NCBI RefSeq assembly: GCF_001675165.1 | Contig: NZ_LROS01000022.1 | Span: 248,001-312,000 of the forward strand | Direction of reading: 5' to 3' | Length of the DNA: 64,000 bases | Source of the DNA: Clostridium ragsdalei P11 | GTDB taxonomy: Bacteria > Bacillota > Clostridia > Clostridiales > Clostridiaceae | Part shown: positions 8,304 through 16,477 of the stretch, in pieces | How positions within the stretch are numbered: the stretch's first letter is position 1 | How the letters are laid out: every line of letters begins with the position of its first letter | Translations under genes and position numbers: made by a program | Notes under the pieces: model-generated | Database searches by the model: none | What the model saw: the letters and a program-made list of their open reading frames with translations, nothing else | What the model was told of the DNA's origin: nothing

Positions 8304-9716
8304 CTATTTTGTTATACAACATATTTTTTTAGTGTTAACTAAATATTTTTTCATTATTCTAACTGCTATATCCGGATACTCTTCTGAAAGCAGTCCCATA
8401 GCAGATAATATATAACTTCTATCTACTAAATACTCTGGATTCTTTGGTTTCAAATGCATAGGATCTTCTGTAGTAAAAATTCCTGCTTTTAATATTTCTT
8501 CAGGATTTTCACTGTGAACCAATACTCCACCTGTTCCTATGAGATATTTGGTATTCAAAAGATCTTTTCCTATTTGAGAATATACAACTCCACAAGGGGT
8601 ATACACACTAGTTAAAACTCCAACGTGTCTTTCCATAGCCATTTCTGTAGCTACCTTTGCCATTGCTTCATCAAATTTTATATCCCTTTCATTATCAGGA
8701 ATCATTCTTATATTCTCACTTCTATATTTACAGCCAGCCTCTATATCTATACTTTTATCATCTAAATATTTGAGTACCCTTTTGGTACTTGCAGCTTCCC
8801 ACAAGGACACTGCGGAATATCTCATTCCTAGATCTCCTTCTACAGTTCTCTTTGCAAAAGGTTCCTGTAAGCCTCTTAAAGTTACTGCTGGTTTTGTAGG
8901 CTCTCCATCAGCCAAAGAATGTATATCCGTAGTAGCTCCACCTATATCTACTACTACTAAATCACCTATACCCTCTTCTTTATCACTTCCAAGGCTCAAA
9001 GTTTTAGCAGCTTTTAATACAGCAGCTGGTGTAGGCATAAGAATACCATTTATATATTTTTCAGCATTTTTCATTCCTTTAGCTTCAACTATTTTTTCCA
9101 TGAATATTTTTCTTATTTCTTCCCTAGCTGGTTCAACATTCAAGGTATTTAGCTTAGGCATCACATTTTCAGCTACTTTATAAAACATTCCTGCATCTTC
9201 TAATATTTGTGATACTTCATCTTCTGCTACTTTATTTCCTGCTACAACTATTGGAATGTCCATTCCACTTTTAGCTAACAATTTAGCATTGCCAATTATA
9301 CACTCTTTATTTCCTCCATCTGTTCCGCCGGCTAAAAGTATCATGTCTGGATTTGAATTTTTTATCTCTTCCATCTCTTTTGAGCTCAAATCATAGCTAT
9401 AAACATGCATAACTCTTGCTCCAGCACCAAGTGCTGCCCTTTTAGCAGCTTCAGCGGTAAGTTCTGGTACAAGTCCTATAGCAACCATTTTTAGCCCACC
9501 TGCAGCAGATGAACATGCTAGTTTCTTTACAAAATCAACTTTTTTATCTTTTAATTTACTTTGTAATTCTGCATAGGCATTATTAAAGCCTATCATTATG
9601 TCATCTTCCACTGTAGTTATAGCTTTAGCTGTACCTAAAATCTCTTCATTTTCTATATCTACAGCTGTCAACTTCGTATAGGTACTTCCAAAATCTATAA
9701 GCAAATATCCTTTCAT
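8304..9716 (-). CDS. glmL: Glutamate mutase-associated protein GlmL/MutL
   Basis: A 470-residue ASKHA-fold ATPase of the MutL family (unrelated to DNA repair MutL). The N-terminal DFGSTYTKLTAVD is the phosphate-binding loop; LLAGGTDGG near residue 128 and VDIGGATTDIH near 257 are further nucleotide motifs. It always accompanies glutamate mutase genes and probably acts as a reactivase or chaperone that replaces damaged cobalamin; this role is inferred from diol dehydratase reactivases rather than shown. It lies between glmS and glmE in the usual order. Confidence 0.96.
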   Translation of the reverse strand: MKGYLLIDFGSTYTKLTAVDIENEEILGTAKAITTVEDDIMIGFNNAYAELQSKLKDKKVDFVKKLACSSAAGGLKMVAIGLVPELTAEAAKRAALGAGARVMHVYSYDLSSKEMEEIKNSNPDMILLAGGTDGGNKECIIGNAKLLAKSGMDIPIVVAGNKVAEDEVSQILEDAGMFYKVAENVMPKLNTLNVEPAREEIRKIFMEKIVEAKGMKNAEKYINGILMPTPAAVLKAAKTLSLGSDKEEGIGDLVVVDIGGATTDIHSLADGEPTKPAVTLRGLQEPFAKRTVEGDLGMRYSAVSLWEAASTKRVLKYLDDKSIDIEAGCKYRSENIRMIPDNERDIKFDEAMAKVATEMAMERHVGVLTSVYTPCGVVYSQIGKDLLNTKYLIGTGGVLVHSENPEEILKAGIFTTEDPMHLKPKNPEYLVDRSYILSAMGLLSEEYPDIAVRIMKKYLVNTKKICCITK

Positions 9717-9770
9717 AATTTACCACCTCTGTTCTCTTAAAGAGGATTCAATAATCAAATTACTTTTCTA

Positions 9771-10181
9771 CTAGTTTTGTACATTTAAATCTTTTTTCAA
9801 ATCATCAATTGTAACTTCAGGTAATGTTCCTGGTGGATATATTCTATCAAATCCCATACTCTTAAATTTATTGTATACATCTTCCCACTTTTGTTTTCCA
9901 ACTACTAAGTTTCCACCTGCATAAATTAGTATACCTTTAAGACCTGATTCATCACATTTTTCTCTAAGTCCCCTGCAATCCATTTCTCCATGTCCATAAA
10001 GTGATGATACTAAAATAGCATCTGCTTTAGTCTCAATTGCAGCATTTATAAAATCTTCTTGTGGTGAAAGAACTCCTATATTTATTACGTTAAATCCAGC
10101 TTCTGTAATGGCATGATCTAATATTTTATTTCCAACTGCATGACAATCAGAGCCAATTACTCCTAAAACTATGGTTTTCAT
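9771..10181 (-). CDS. glmS: Glutamate mutase sigma (B12-binding) subunit
   Basis: A 136-residue cobalamin-binding Rossmann protein. The DxHxxG signature is SDCHAVG, with His14 as lower cobalt ligand, followed by VSSLYGHG near 59 and [10 protein letters not shown] near 87. It pairs with GlmE. It is the first enzyme gene of the operon, about 150 bp after gntR, with an AT-rich gap between them. I see no cobalamin riboswitch in that gap. Confidence 0.98.
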   Translation of the reverse strand: MKTIVLGVIGSDCHAVGNKILDHAITEAGFNVINIGVLSPQEDFINAAIETKADAILVSSLYGHGEMDCRGLREKCDESGLKGILIYAGGNLVVGKQKWEDVYNKFKSMGFDRIYPPGTLPEVTIDDLKKDLNVQN

Positions 10182-10330
10182 TATAAAACACCTCCAAATT
10201 GCATAAATACCAATTAATTAAAATCTTTATTAACATATATTAATCGTATATTAAAAAATAAATAATATTTATTAAGTAAATAATATTATGTATTTTCAAT
10301 CTAATTAAATACCAACTTGCATACTTTAGT

Positions 10331-11308
10331 TCAATTATTTTGATTGAGTTCAACTATTTTTGATTTTAAGTCTTTAATTGAATTATCATCGAGATTATAT
10401 AAAAATCTCATTATATGCTTATTGTCCACATTATGTGCTTCAACATCTTTATATCTTCCTGGTGAAACTATCAATATATCTACATTATTTATAACTCTTT
10501 CAAGTTCCTGATCATTAAAAGTATTGGTAAACTGAATATCAATATCTCCTAGGCCTGCTCTTTCAAGTGCTCCTCTTGCTTTGAACATAAACTCCTTAGA
10601 AATACATACAAAAGCGAATTTAGTATTACTTGGATATCTAGCAATCTTAACTATTGTTGCCAAATCTACATTTATAGCTACACCTATTACTTCTTTGTGT
10701 AATCCTTCTGTTAGTTTAATTACTTCATTTACATGGTTAAAAGTTGCTATTATAACTTGGCTTTTTTCTATAATCTGCTTAGTTTCGCTGCTTATATTCC
10801 TTATGTCATCAAGAGTAAAAGGTACTATATTCATGTCCGTGCTTTCCATAAGCTGTTTACTAAACATTCTAGATTGCTCTATGTTACATTCCACATATAC
10901 TGCACTAATTTTACTTATAAGTTCTTTCTTTTCTCTTATTCTTTGAGTGACAATTTCTAAAAATACATCTGGATCTATACCCGATTCAATAGCTTCTTCA
11001 AACGCAAGATCTATAAACTTTGTTATTTTTTCCTTTGTATTTTGAACTTTCCAAGGATTTGCTTCTTCTGCTACAAAAGTTCCTCGTCCCTGGTAAGATT
11101 TTAAAACGCCATCCTGTTCTAATTCATTATAAGCTGTGCTTATAGTATTTCTACTTACATTAAGTTTTTCAGATAATTCTCTTTCTGTAGGCATTTTTTC
11201 GCCTACCTTAATGAGGTTACCTTTAACTAGGTCCATTATTTGGCTTTTTACTTGTAAATATAATGGTACTCCACTATCTTTATTTATTTTAATGTTTATG
11301 GCAATCAC
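10331..11308 (-). CDS. GntR-family regulator, probable regulator of glutamate fermentation
   Basis: A winged-helix GntR domain (PLYLQVKSQIMD, MPTERELSEKLNVSRNT, YQGRGTFVAEE; residues 12-85) is joined to a ~230-residue C-terminal domain that is neither an aminotransferase nor a standard FadR/HutC domain. The start is odd: the GTG at 11308 is part of the only Shine-Dalgarno (GAGGTGA), so translation may begin at the ATT or ATA codons 1-3 codons later; ATA at 11299 has ideal spacing and would give a normal-length N-terminus. An 18-bp palindrome lies just upstream at the predicted transcription start, which suggests autoregulation. Its position before glmS suggests it also controls the mutase operon (inference). 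Confidence 0.85.
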   Translation of the reverse strand: MIAINIKINKDSGVPLYLQVKSQIMDLVKGNLIKVGEKMPTERELSEKLNVSRNTISTAYNELEQDGVLKSYQGRGTFVAEEANPWKVQNTKEKITKFIDLAFEEAIESGIDPDVFLEIVTQRIREKKELISKISAVYVECNIEQSRMFSKQLMESTDMNIVPFTLDDIRNISSETKQIIEKSQVIIATFNHVNEVIKLTEGLHKEVIGVAINVDLATIVKIARYPSNTKFAFVCISKEFMFKARGALERAGLGDIDIQFTNTFNDQELERVINNVDILIVSPGRYKDVEAHNVDNKHIMRFLYNLDDNSIKDLKSKIVELNQNN

Positions 11309-11323
11309 CTCAAATTATTGGAT

Positions 11324-11341
11324 TAATGGATTAATCCATTA
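11324..11341. promoter_or_regulatory. Palindromic operator of the gntR gene
   Basis: TAATGGATTAATCCATTA is a perfect 18-bp palindrome, with a further GGATTAAT half-site beside it. It begins about 10 bp after the -10 box, over the expected transcription start, an ideal place for autorepression. Confidence 0.65.
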
Positions 11342-11351
11342 CTTTACCTAA

Positions 11352-11380
11352 AGGGTACCATAATGCAAGATTAAAATCAA
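11352..11380 (-). promoter_or_regulatory. Promoter of the gntR gene
   Basis: TTGATT (11375-11380), 17 bp, TACCCT (11352-11357). The -10 is weak, consistent with a regulated, low-level gene. Confidence 0.5.
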
Positions 11381-11590
11381 TAGCTTTTTGTTAACTTTCA
11401 ATTTTCAGAAAATTCTTATGAAATTGTTTTCAAAATGTGTTTTTAAAGGATTAGGGACTAAATAAACTACTTCTTTAATTAGCCTAAATTTAAGGATGGC
11501 TGCCATTAATTAGTCCAATTTTACTTAACGCAAACTTAAAGTCCAATTTTGAGAAATGTCTCCTAAAATAAAAGATTTGAACAATTCCCC

Positions 11591-11642
11591 TTTAAGAATT
11601 GCATATTCCTATGCAATTCTTAAAATCACCCCCTTATAAGGG
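11591..11642. other. Two adjacent palindromes between permease and gntR
   Basis: A 15-bp perfect stem (TTTAAGAATTGCATA, loop 4 nt; 11591-11624) and a 12-bp palindrome CCCTTATAAGGG (11631-11642). No U-tract follows on either strand, so neither is a typical terminator. The remaining part of the 11381-11705 gap is AT-rich, with a direct repeat AGTCCAATTTT seen twice (about 11512 and 11540) and no gene. Confidence 0.5.
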
Positions 11643-11705
11643 TCATTTTGCTGTAAATATTAGGGAACATAATTTTTTCAGTATAGATATGTTAAATTTT
11701 TTTAT

Positions 11706-13118
11706 TTAATTATGATTTTCTTGAACAATACTGTCCTTTTTTTTAGCTGCATTTTTATTAACACCAAATACATAATAAAGAATAATTAAAGCTGCTATCC
11801 AAATAGGTCCTAATACAACTGCTATTAAAGTATCTGGATTAAATGCCATCATTATAAATACAAATACTAGATATGCCAAACTAATATAATTTACATAAGG
11901 ATATCCTTTAGCCGGGAATTTTAATTTTCCTACTTGTTCCTTTGTAAGAGTTTTTCTAAATTTCGTCTGTCCAAGTATTATCATAAACCAGGCAAAAAGT
12001 CCTGCAAATGTTGCAATAGATGCAATATATGTAAACACTTGTGCTGGAAGGAAATAATTAAGTATAACACCTATAAGCATACATGATGCAGAACCTAATA
12101 TTGCATTTTTAGGTACTTTCGTACTACTAAGCTTGTTAAATATTTTAGGTGCTCCCCCTTGAAGAGATAAATTATATACCATACGTCCTGTCGTATAAAT
12201 ACCACTATTACATGAAGACAATGCTGCAGTAAGTACAACAAAATTTATAATCCCAGCTGCAGCTTTAATTCCTATTTTATTAAATGTTAAAACAAAAGGA
12301 CTTCCCATTGTTCCTATTTCATTCCAAGGATAAAGTGACATAATTACTGTTAATGATCCAATATAAAATATGCAAATTCTCCAAAAAACCTTATTAATAG
12401 CTGATGGTATGGTTTTTTCAGGATTCTTTGCTTCTCCTGCCGTAATTCCTATAAGCTCAGTTGCGAAAAAAGCAAAAGTAACTAGTGGTAGTGCCTTTAG
12501 TAAACCTTTTATTCCATTTGGAAAAAATCCTCCATTTTTCCACAAGTTTGTAAATCCTACTATCTTTCCTCCATTTCCTATTCCAGTAAATATGACAACT
12601 AAACCTAAAATTATCATGGCAACAATAGCAACAACTTTTATAATTGCAAACCAAAATTCAAACTCTCCATAAGCTTTTACATTAATTAAGTTTACAGTTA
12701 TCATTAAAGCAAGTGCTGCAAAAGCAGATACCCACCTTGGAACTGATGGAAACCAAAAATTTATGTAAATACCAATAGCTGTAATTTCTGCCATACAACA
12801 TGAAATCCAATTCAGCCAATAAGTCCATCCTGTTAAATATCCAGCAAGTGGTCCTATATACTCATTGGCATAAGCACTAAAAGAGCCTGCAAGCGGCTGT
12901 TCAACTGACATTTCACCAAGTGCACGCATGATAAAAAATAAAATAATGCCGCCTATGGCATAATCCAGCAGAATTGACGGTCCTGCCATATTAATTGTAC
13001 TTGCAGATCCTAAAAATAATCCAACCCCAATGGCACCACCCAGTGCTATTAACTGAATATGCCTTTCTTCCAATCCACGATCAAGATCTTCATGTAAACC
13101 AGAATTTTTATTGCTCAT
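11706..13118 (-). CDS. Amino acid permease, APC superfamily (AAT family)
   Basis: A 470-residue membrane protein with about 12 hydrophobic segments, an uptake transporter of the inner membrane. The first helix carries GGAIGVGLFLGSA, followed by the conserved MRALGEM and PLAGSFSAYA of the AAT family (proline, GABA, lysine, histidine and aromatic permeases). Substrate cannot be read from the sequence. It lies after the sigma-54 activator gene and before the glutamate fermentation genes; glutamate or a gamma-glutamyl or GABA-like compound is a reasonable guess. The SD is AAGGAGG. I see no sigma-54 promoter directly before it, so it may be transcribed from upstream. Confidence 0.9.
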   Translation of the reverse strand: MSNKNSGLHEDLDRGLEERHIQLIALGGAIGVGLFLGSASTINMAGPSILLDYAIGGIILFFIMRALGEMSVEQPLAGSFSAYANEYIGPLAGYLTGWTYWLNWISCCMAEITAIGIYINFWFPSVPRWVSAFAALALMITVNLINVKAYGEFEFWFAIIKVVAIVAMIILGLVVIFTGIGNGGKIVGFTNLWKNGGFFPNGIKGLLKALPLVTFAFFATELIGITAGEAKNPEKTIPSAINKVFWRICIFYIGSLTVIMSLYPWNEIGTMGSPFVLTFNKIGIKAAAGIINFVVLTAALSSCNSGIYTTGRMVYNLSLQGGAPKIFNKLSSTKVPKNAILGSASCMLIGVILNYFLPAQVFTYIASIATFAGLFAWFMIILGQTKFRKTLTKEQVGKLKFPAKGYPYVNYISLAYLVFVFIMMAFNPDTLIAVVLGPIWIAALIILYYVFGVNKNAAKKKDSIVQENHN

Positions 13119-13244
13119 TATAAAATCCTCCTTATATTTTGTATATTTTTTAACTTGTTATCATTAAGTTTTGTTTAATCCAAATCTATAATCTTGAAAA
13201 CATTTACTTAGAACATAAAAATTACTCTATTTAAGATTGTAGTT

Positions 13245-14987
13245 TTATAAATTATATCTTTTTATATCCCTATATAATGTGGAAAGACTTACTCCTAACT
13301 CTTTTGCAATCATCTGTTTTCCTAAAAAAGTATTACCATATTTAAGGAGTAATTTCTCAATACAATTTTTTCTCATTGATTTCAAACTGCTGCATTGATT
13401 ATTCTCTTTATTACTATTTATATTATTGTTAAGCTTTGCTGGAATACAATTTGGCATCAATATATTAGTACTAGCCATATTAACTGAGTATTCAATAACA
13501 TTTTCTAATTCTCTTACATTTCCGGGCCAATTATATAATAGTAAATGTTTTTTTACTTCTTCTGATATACTAACAATATTTTTTTTAAATTTTTCGTTAT
13601 ATTTCCCCAGGAAATATTCAGCTAACAATATGATATCCTCGGGACGTTTTCTAAGAGGTGGTATCATTATCGGTATCACACATAATCTATAGAAAAGATC
13701 TTCTCTAAATTCACCATTTTTCATCATTTCTTCAAGATCTTTATTAGTTGCTGCAATTATTCTTACATCTAGTTTTATTGATTTTACACCTCCAACCCTT
13801 TCCAATTCGCCGCGTTCAATAACTCTAAGTAATTTGGGTTGTAAATGCAAAGACAAATCTCCAACTTCATCAAGAAAAATAGTTCCACCATTGGCAAGTT
13901 CAAATTTACCTGGTTTTCCTCCCTTATTAGCTCCTGTAAACGCGCCCTTTTCATATCCAAAAAGTTCGCTTTCGAGAAGGTTTTCAGGTATAGCAGCACA
14001 GTTTATTGCTATAAAGGGTTCATTTTTTCTTCTACTCATCTTACAAATCGCCCTAGCAAATACCTCTTTCCCTGTGCCACTTTCACCTAAAATTAAAATG
14101 TTAGATTCACATCCTGCAGCTTTTGCAGCAAGATTTTTAGCCTCATTGATAAGTTTGCTATTTCCCTTTATGCTGTCAAAGTTTATATTCAAATGTGAAG
14201 CATCTGCTAAAAGTTTATAGGCTATATTCCCTAGTTCTTTCTTTTTCTTAAATACAAAAAGAATGTCTATTTTTTCATTACTGTTATTAATAAACTTTAC
14301 GCTTAAAAACATTCTATTATTAGGAATTGGATATTTTAAAACTACCTCAAATTCCTTATCATATTCTTTTGCATCCTTCATAATATATTCAAAATAGTTT
14401 TCTGAAAAAATATTTTGAATATTTTGTTCATCTTTTATCATTTCTTCCATAACACTGTTATAAGTAAGTATATTTCCAATATAATCAGTTAATACAACAC
14501 CTTCACTTATAGAATTTAAAACCGTTAATAATCTATCTTTTGTCTCTTTTTCTTTTATTTTAATTAGAATTGTTTCCCCTAATTTTTTAGCAAATATACT
14601 TAACTTATCTCTCATTTTAATTTGCTTTTCTTTAAGCTTGGGAGTAAGAGATAAAATAGTAATAGCTCCTATACACTTCACATCATTTTTTATAGGATAA
14701 TATATGGAATATTCATTGAAGCATTTCCCATATGCAGTAATTGGGCAAGTCTTACAAATTTCACTTCCATTAGGGCTGTCAATGATTAAAGGCTTACCAT
14801 TTTTAATAACATAATCATTAGCACAACCCTTAGGAAGAGCTTGCCCAATTGATTTTTTGAATAATCCACTTGCTGCAACCCTTACTAAATGGCTATCTAC
14901 AACATAGATATCAAATTCAATAACCGAACTCGTCGTCTCTATTAAATTTTGTATAAATTCTCTTATCTCATACATTGAACTATACAT
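13245..14987 (-). CDS. Sigma-54-dependent transcriptional activator with Cys-containing sensor domain
   Basis: A 580-residue bacterial enhancer-binding protein. Residues 1-140 form a sensor region with a Cys cluster ([12 protein letters not shown] plus a Cys in KGCANDY). A PAS domain follows (about 160-250), then an AAA+ domain with Walker A GESGTGKE, the sigma-54 contact loop GAFTGA and Walker B LDEVGDL. A Fis-type HTH ([19 protein letters not shown]) ends the protein. It activates RNA polymerase carrying SigL/RpoN. The target is very likely the sigma-54 promoter before the peptidase gene immediately upstream. TGTCATAATG-type repeats at 15065-15089 precede this gene, so it may also control itself. 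The signal sensed is unknown. Confidence 0.95.
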   Translation of the reverse strand: MYSSMYEIREFIQNLIETTSSVIEFDIYVVDSHLVRVAASGLFKKSIGQALPKGCANDYVIKNGKPLIIDSPNGSEICKTCPITAYGKCFNEYSIYYPIKNDVKCIGAITILSLTPKLKEKQIKMRDKLSIFAKKLGETILIKIKEKETKDRLLTVLNSISEGVVLTDYIGNILTYNSVMEEMIKDEQNIQNIFSENYFEYIMKDAKEYDKEFEVVLKYPIPNNRMFLSVKFINNSNEKIDILFVFKKKKELGNIAYKLLADASHLNINFDSIKGNSKLINEAKNLAAKAAGCESNILILGESGTGKEVFARAICKMSRRKNEPFIAINCAAIPENLLESELFGYEKGAFTGANKGGKPGKFELANGGTIFLDEVGDLSLHLQPKLLRVIERGELERVGGVKSIKLDVRIIAATNKDLEEMMKNGEFREDLFYRLCVIPIMIPPLRKRPEDIILLAEYFLGKYNEKFKKNIVSISEEVKKHLLLYNWPGNVRELENVIEYSVNMASTNILMPNCIPAKLNNNINSNKENNQCSSLKSMRKNCIEKLLLKYGNTFLGKQMIAKELGVSLSTLYRDIKRYNL

Positions 14988-15064
14988 ATTATTTCACTAT
15001 CCTGCCTAAACCTGTATGCTACTTTATATTAATTAGCATGACATAGTAATGAGTAAATATCTTC

Positions 15065-15089
15065 TGTCATAATGCCTGATAATATGACA
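15065..15089. promoter_or_regulatory. Putative activator-binding inverted repeat before the sigma-54 activator gene
   Basis: TGTCATAATG and, inverted, TAATATGACA, 5 nt apart. The first half matches the TGTCANAATG motif found four times upstream of the peptidase sigma-54 promoter. A related TTAGCATGACA lies at 15033-15043. The assignment to this activator is inference. Confidence 0.5.
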
Positions 15090-15165
15090 TAATTACATTT
15101 TATACTGAAATATACCTAAAACTATATAATTATACTTAAATATACTTTATACATAAAATATACAA

Positions 15166-15948
15166 TTAAGCCATAGTAACCTTACTTTTTCTAGACATCT
15201 TGTTTTCTCTACATGCCTCTATAAACGCGCTAAAAATAAGGAGTTGTTCATTGTGTTTTTCCTCTAACATTTCAGGATGCCACTGCGTTCCTAATATAAA
15301 TCTATCTTCTTTCATTTCAATAGCCTCTACTATTCCATCTGGTGACATTGCAGCAACATTAAAAATACTAGCAACATCTTTTATTGCTTGATGATGGTAA
15401 GAATTTACCTCCAGTGTATTTCTATTTAAAATTTTATGTAATTTGCTCTTTTCATTGACTAAAACTTTGTGTACAGTATTATACTTTGGCGAACCTATTA
15501 CAGAATGATTTATAGTAGAATTGTTTTTTAAGTTTGATAAATCCTGATAAAGTGTTCCCCCACAAGCGACATTTAATAGTTGATATCCCCTACAAACACC
15601 CAAAATAGGAACATTACTTTTATTAATAATTTTTTTAGCCAAATATAACTCCTGTGTATCCCTTTCTGGAATAACTTCTCCTATTTCAGGTCCTATTTCT
15701 TCTCCATAATACTTTGGTTCAATATCAGCTCCTCCAGCAAAAATTACACCGTCTACAATATCTATAGCGTTTTCAATATTGCTTTTATTAGTAAATACGG
15801 GAATAATCACAGGAACCCCTCCTACTGTTTCAATTGCCTTAACAAAATCATTCGCTGCAATTTGCCAATCCAGTTTACTTCCAAGACCATTATAAATTTC
15901 ATCTAATCCATAGCAATAATCTGCACATATACCTATAATTGTTTTCAT
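15166..15948 (-). CDS. Gamma-glutamyl-gamma-aminobutyrate hydrolase-like peptidase (C26)
   Basis: A 260-residue class I glutamine amidotransferase-like hydrolase of the PuuD/peptidase C26 type. The nucleophile is the Cys in LGVCRGYQ (near 120) and the His-Glu pair is in TQWHPEM (near 222). It cleaves gamma-glutamyl amide bonds, releasing glutamate. It has its own sigma-54 promoter (16049-16063), unlike its neighbours, and the activator gene is directly downstream. Together with the permease and the glutamate mutase pathway this suggests a module that takes in gamma-glutamyl compounds and feeds glutamate to fermentation (inference). The natural substrate is unknown. Confidence 0.9.
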   Translation of the reverse strand: MKTIIGICADYCYGLDEIYNGLGSKLDWQIAANDFVKAIETVGGVPVIIPVFTNKSNIENAIDIVDGVIFAGGADIEPKYYGEEIGPEIGEVIPERDTQELYLAKKIINKSNVPILGVCRGYQLLNVACGGTLYQDLSNLKNNSTINHSVIGSPKYNTVHKVLVNEKSKLHKILNRNTLEVNSYHHQAIKDVASIFNVAAMSPDGIVEAIEMKEDRFILGTQWHPEMLEEKHNEQLLIFSAFIEACRENKMSRKSKVTMA

Positions 15949-16048
15949 ATCTTATCTCCTCCATAAAAAATGTAATTACATACTATTTATTCAATGCGTG
16001 TGCCTCACCCCTTTAATCATTTCTTAACTAATCTTATAAATAATATGA

Positions 16049-16063
16049 GCAATAATTGTGCCA
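16049..16063 (-). promoter_or_regulatory. Sigma-54 (RpoN/SigL) promoter of the peptidase gene
   Basis: TGGCACAATTATTGC on the minus strand has the -24 GG and -12 GC elements with exact 10-bp phase, matching TGGCAC-N5-TTGC. It lies about 100 bp before the peptidase start, and a sigma-54 activator is encoded just downstream. Confidence 0.85.
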
Positions 16064-16090
16064 AAAAGTAAATTAACTAAATGTTACACT

Positions 16091-16259
16091 ATATCAAGTG
16101 ATTTTTAGGTTCAGATGAACCTTGCTTTATAAGGATGACTTTCTCCAGCTGAACCTTAGAAGAACTTATCCAGGCGCGCAGCAGTGCTTATCCCCCCACT
16201 TTGATAGTCGCTTTCGCTGTGTGCGATAGGGGTGTTAGCAATGGTAGTGATCGGATAAA
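16091..16259. repeat. Structured repeat, copy 2
   Basis: Begins ATATCAAGTGATT like copy 3. It shares the TTAGGTTCAG / CTGAACCTTAG hairpin, the TTATCC...GGATAA closing stem (from about 16168 to 16258), the CCCC/GGGG inner stem and the GATAGTCGC...GCGATA apical hairpin. It lies between the sigma-54 promoter and the TGTCANAATG sites. On the plus strand it is followed by a strong hairpin plus T-run (16275-16335). Function and family are unknown. Confidence 0.8.
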
Positions 16260-16274
16260 GGATATAGACATGCT

Positions 16275-16335
16275 ATTAAAGTACTATTGTCAAAATGCTT
16301 TATCATTCTGACAATAGTACTTTAATAATTTTTTT
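16275..16335 (+). terminator. 18-bp hairpin followed by T-run; overlaps putative activator sites
   Basis: Arms ATTAAAGTACTATTGTCA and its complement flank a 16-nt loop, followed by AATTTTTTT. On the plus strand this is a textbook intrinsic terminator, yet no plus-strand gene precedes it; only structured repeat copy 2 does. It also contains TGTCAAAATG (16288-16297) and the inverted CATTCTGACA (16304-16313), so it may instead or also be an enhancer site. Confidence 0.6.
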
Positions 16336-16376
16336 AACACACTATATACTTTTATTTTAGAAATAAAAGTCACTTT

Positions 16377-16403
16377 CATTCTGATAATAAGTTTGTCAAA
16401 ATG
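16377..16403. promoter_or_regulatory. Second pair of putative sigma-54 activator sites
   Basis: CATTCTGATA and TGTCAAAATG, 7 nt apart, in the opposite arrangement to the pair at 16288-16313. Consensus TGTCANAATG. It lies about 330 bp upstream of the sigma-54 promoter. Confidence 0.45.
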
Positions 16404-16417
16404 AAAATTGCTCTAAT

Positions 16418-16469
16418 TACACAAAAATAAAGTAGACTTTGCCTGTGTAGCAAAATCTACTTTATTTTT
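16418..16469. terminator. Bidirectional terminator after cwlD
   Basis: AAAAATAAAGTAGA(C/T)TTTGC arms around a 7-nt loop (16423-16469). T-rich ends on both strands. Confidence 0.8.
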
Positions 16470-16477
16470 GTTGATTT

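Noticed and set aside
10182-10330. Possible cobalamin riboswitch before glmS
   Set aside because: The gap is only 149 nt, very AT-rich, and lacks the B12 box GCCACTG.
13119-13244. Second sigma-54 promoter before the permease
   Set aside because: No TGGCAC-N5-TTGC match on the minus strand in this gap.
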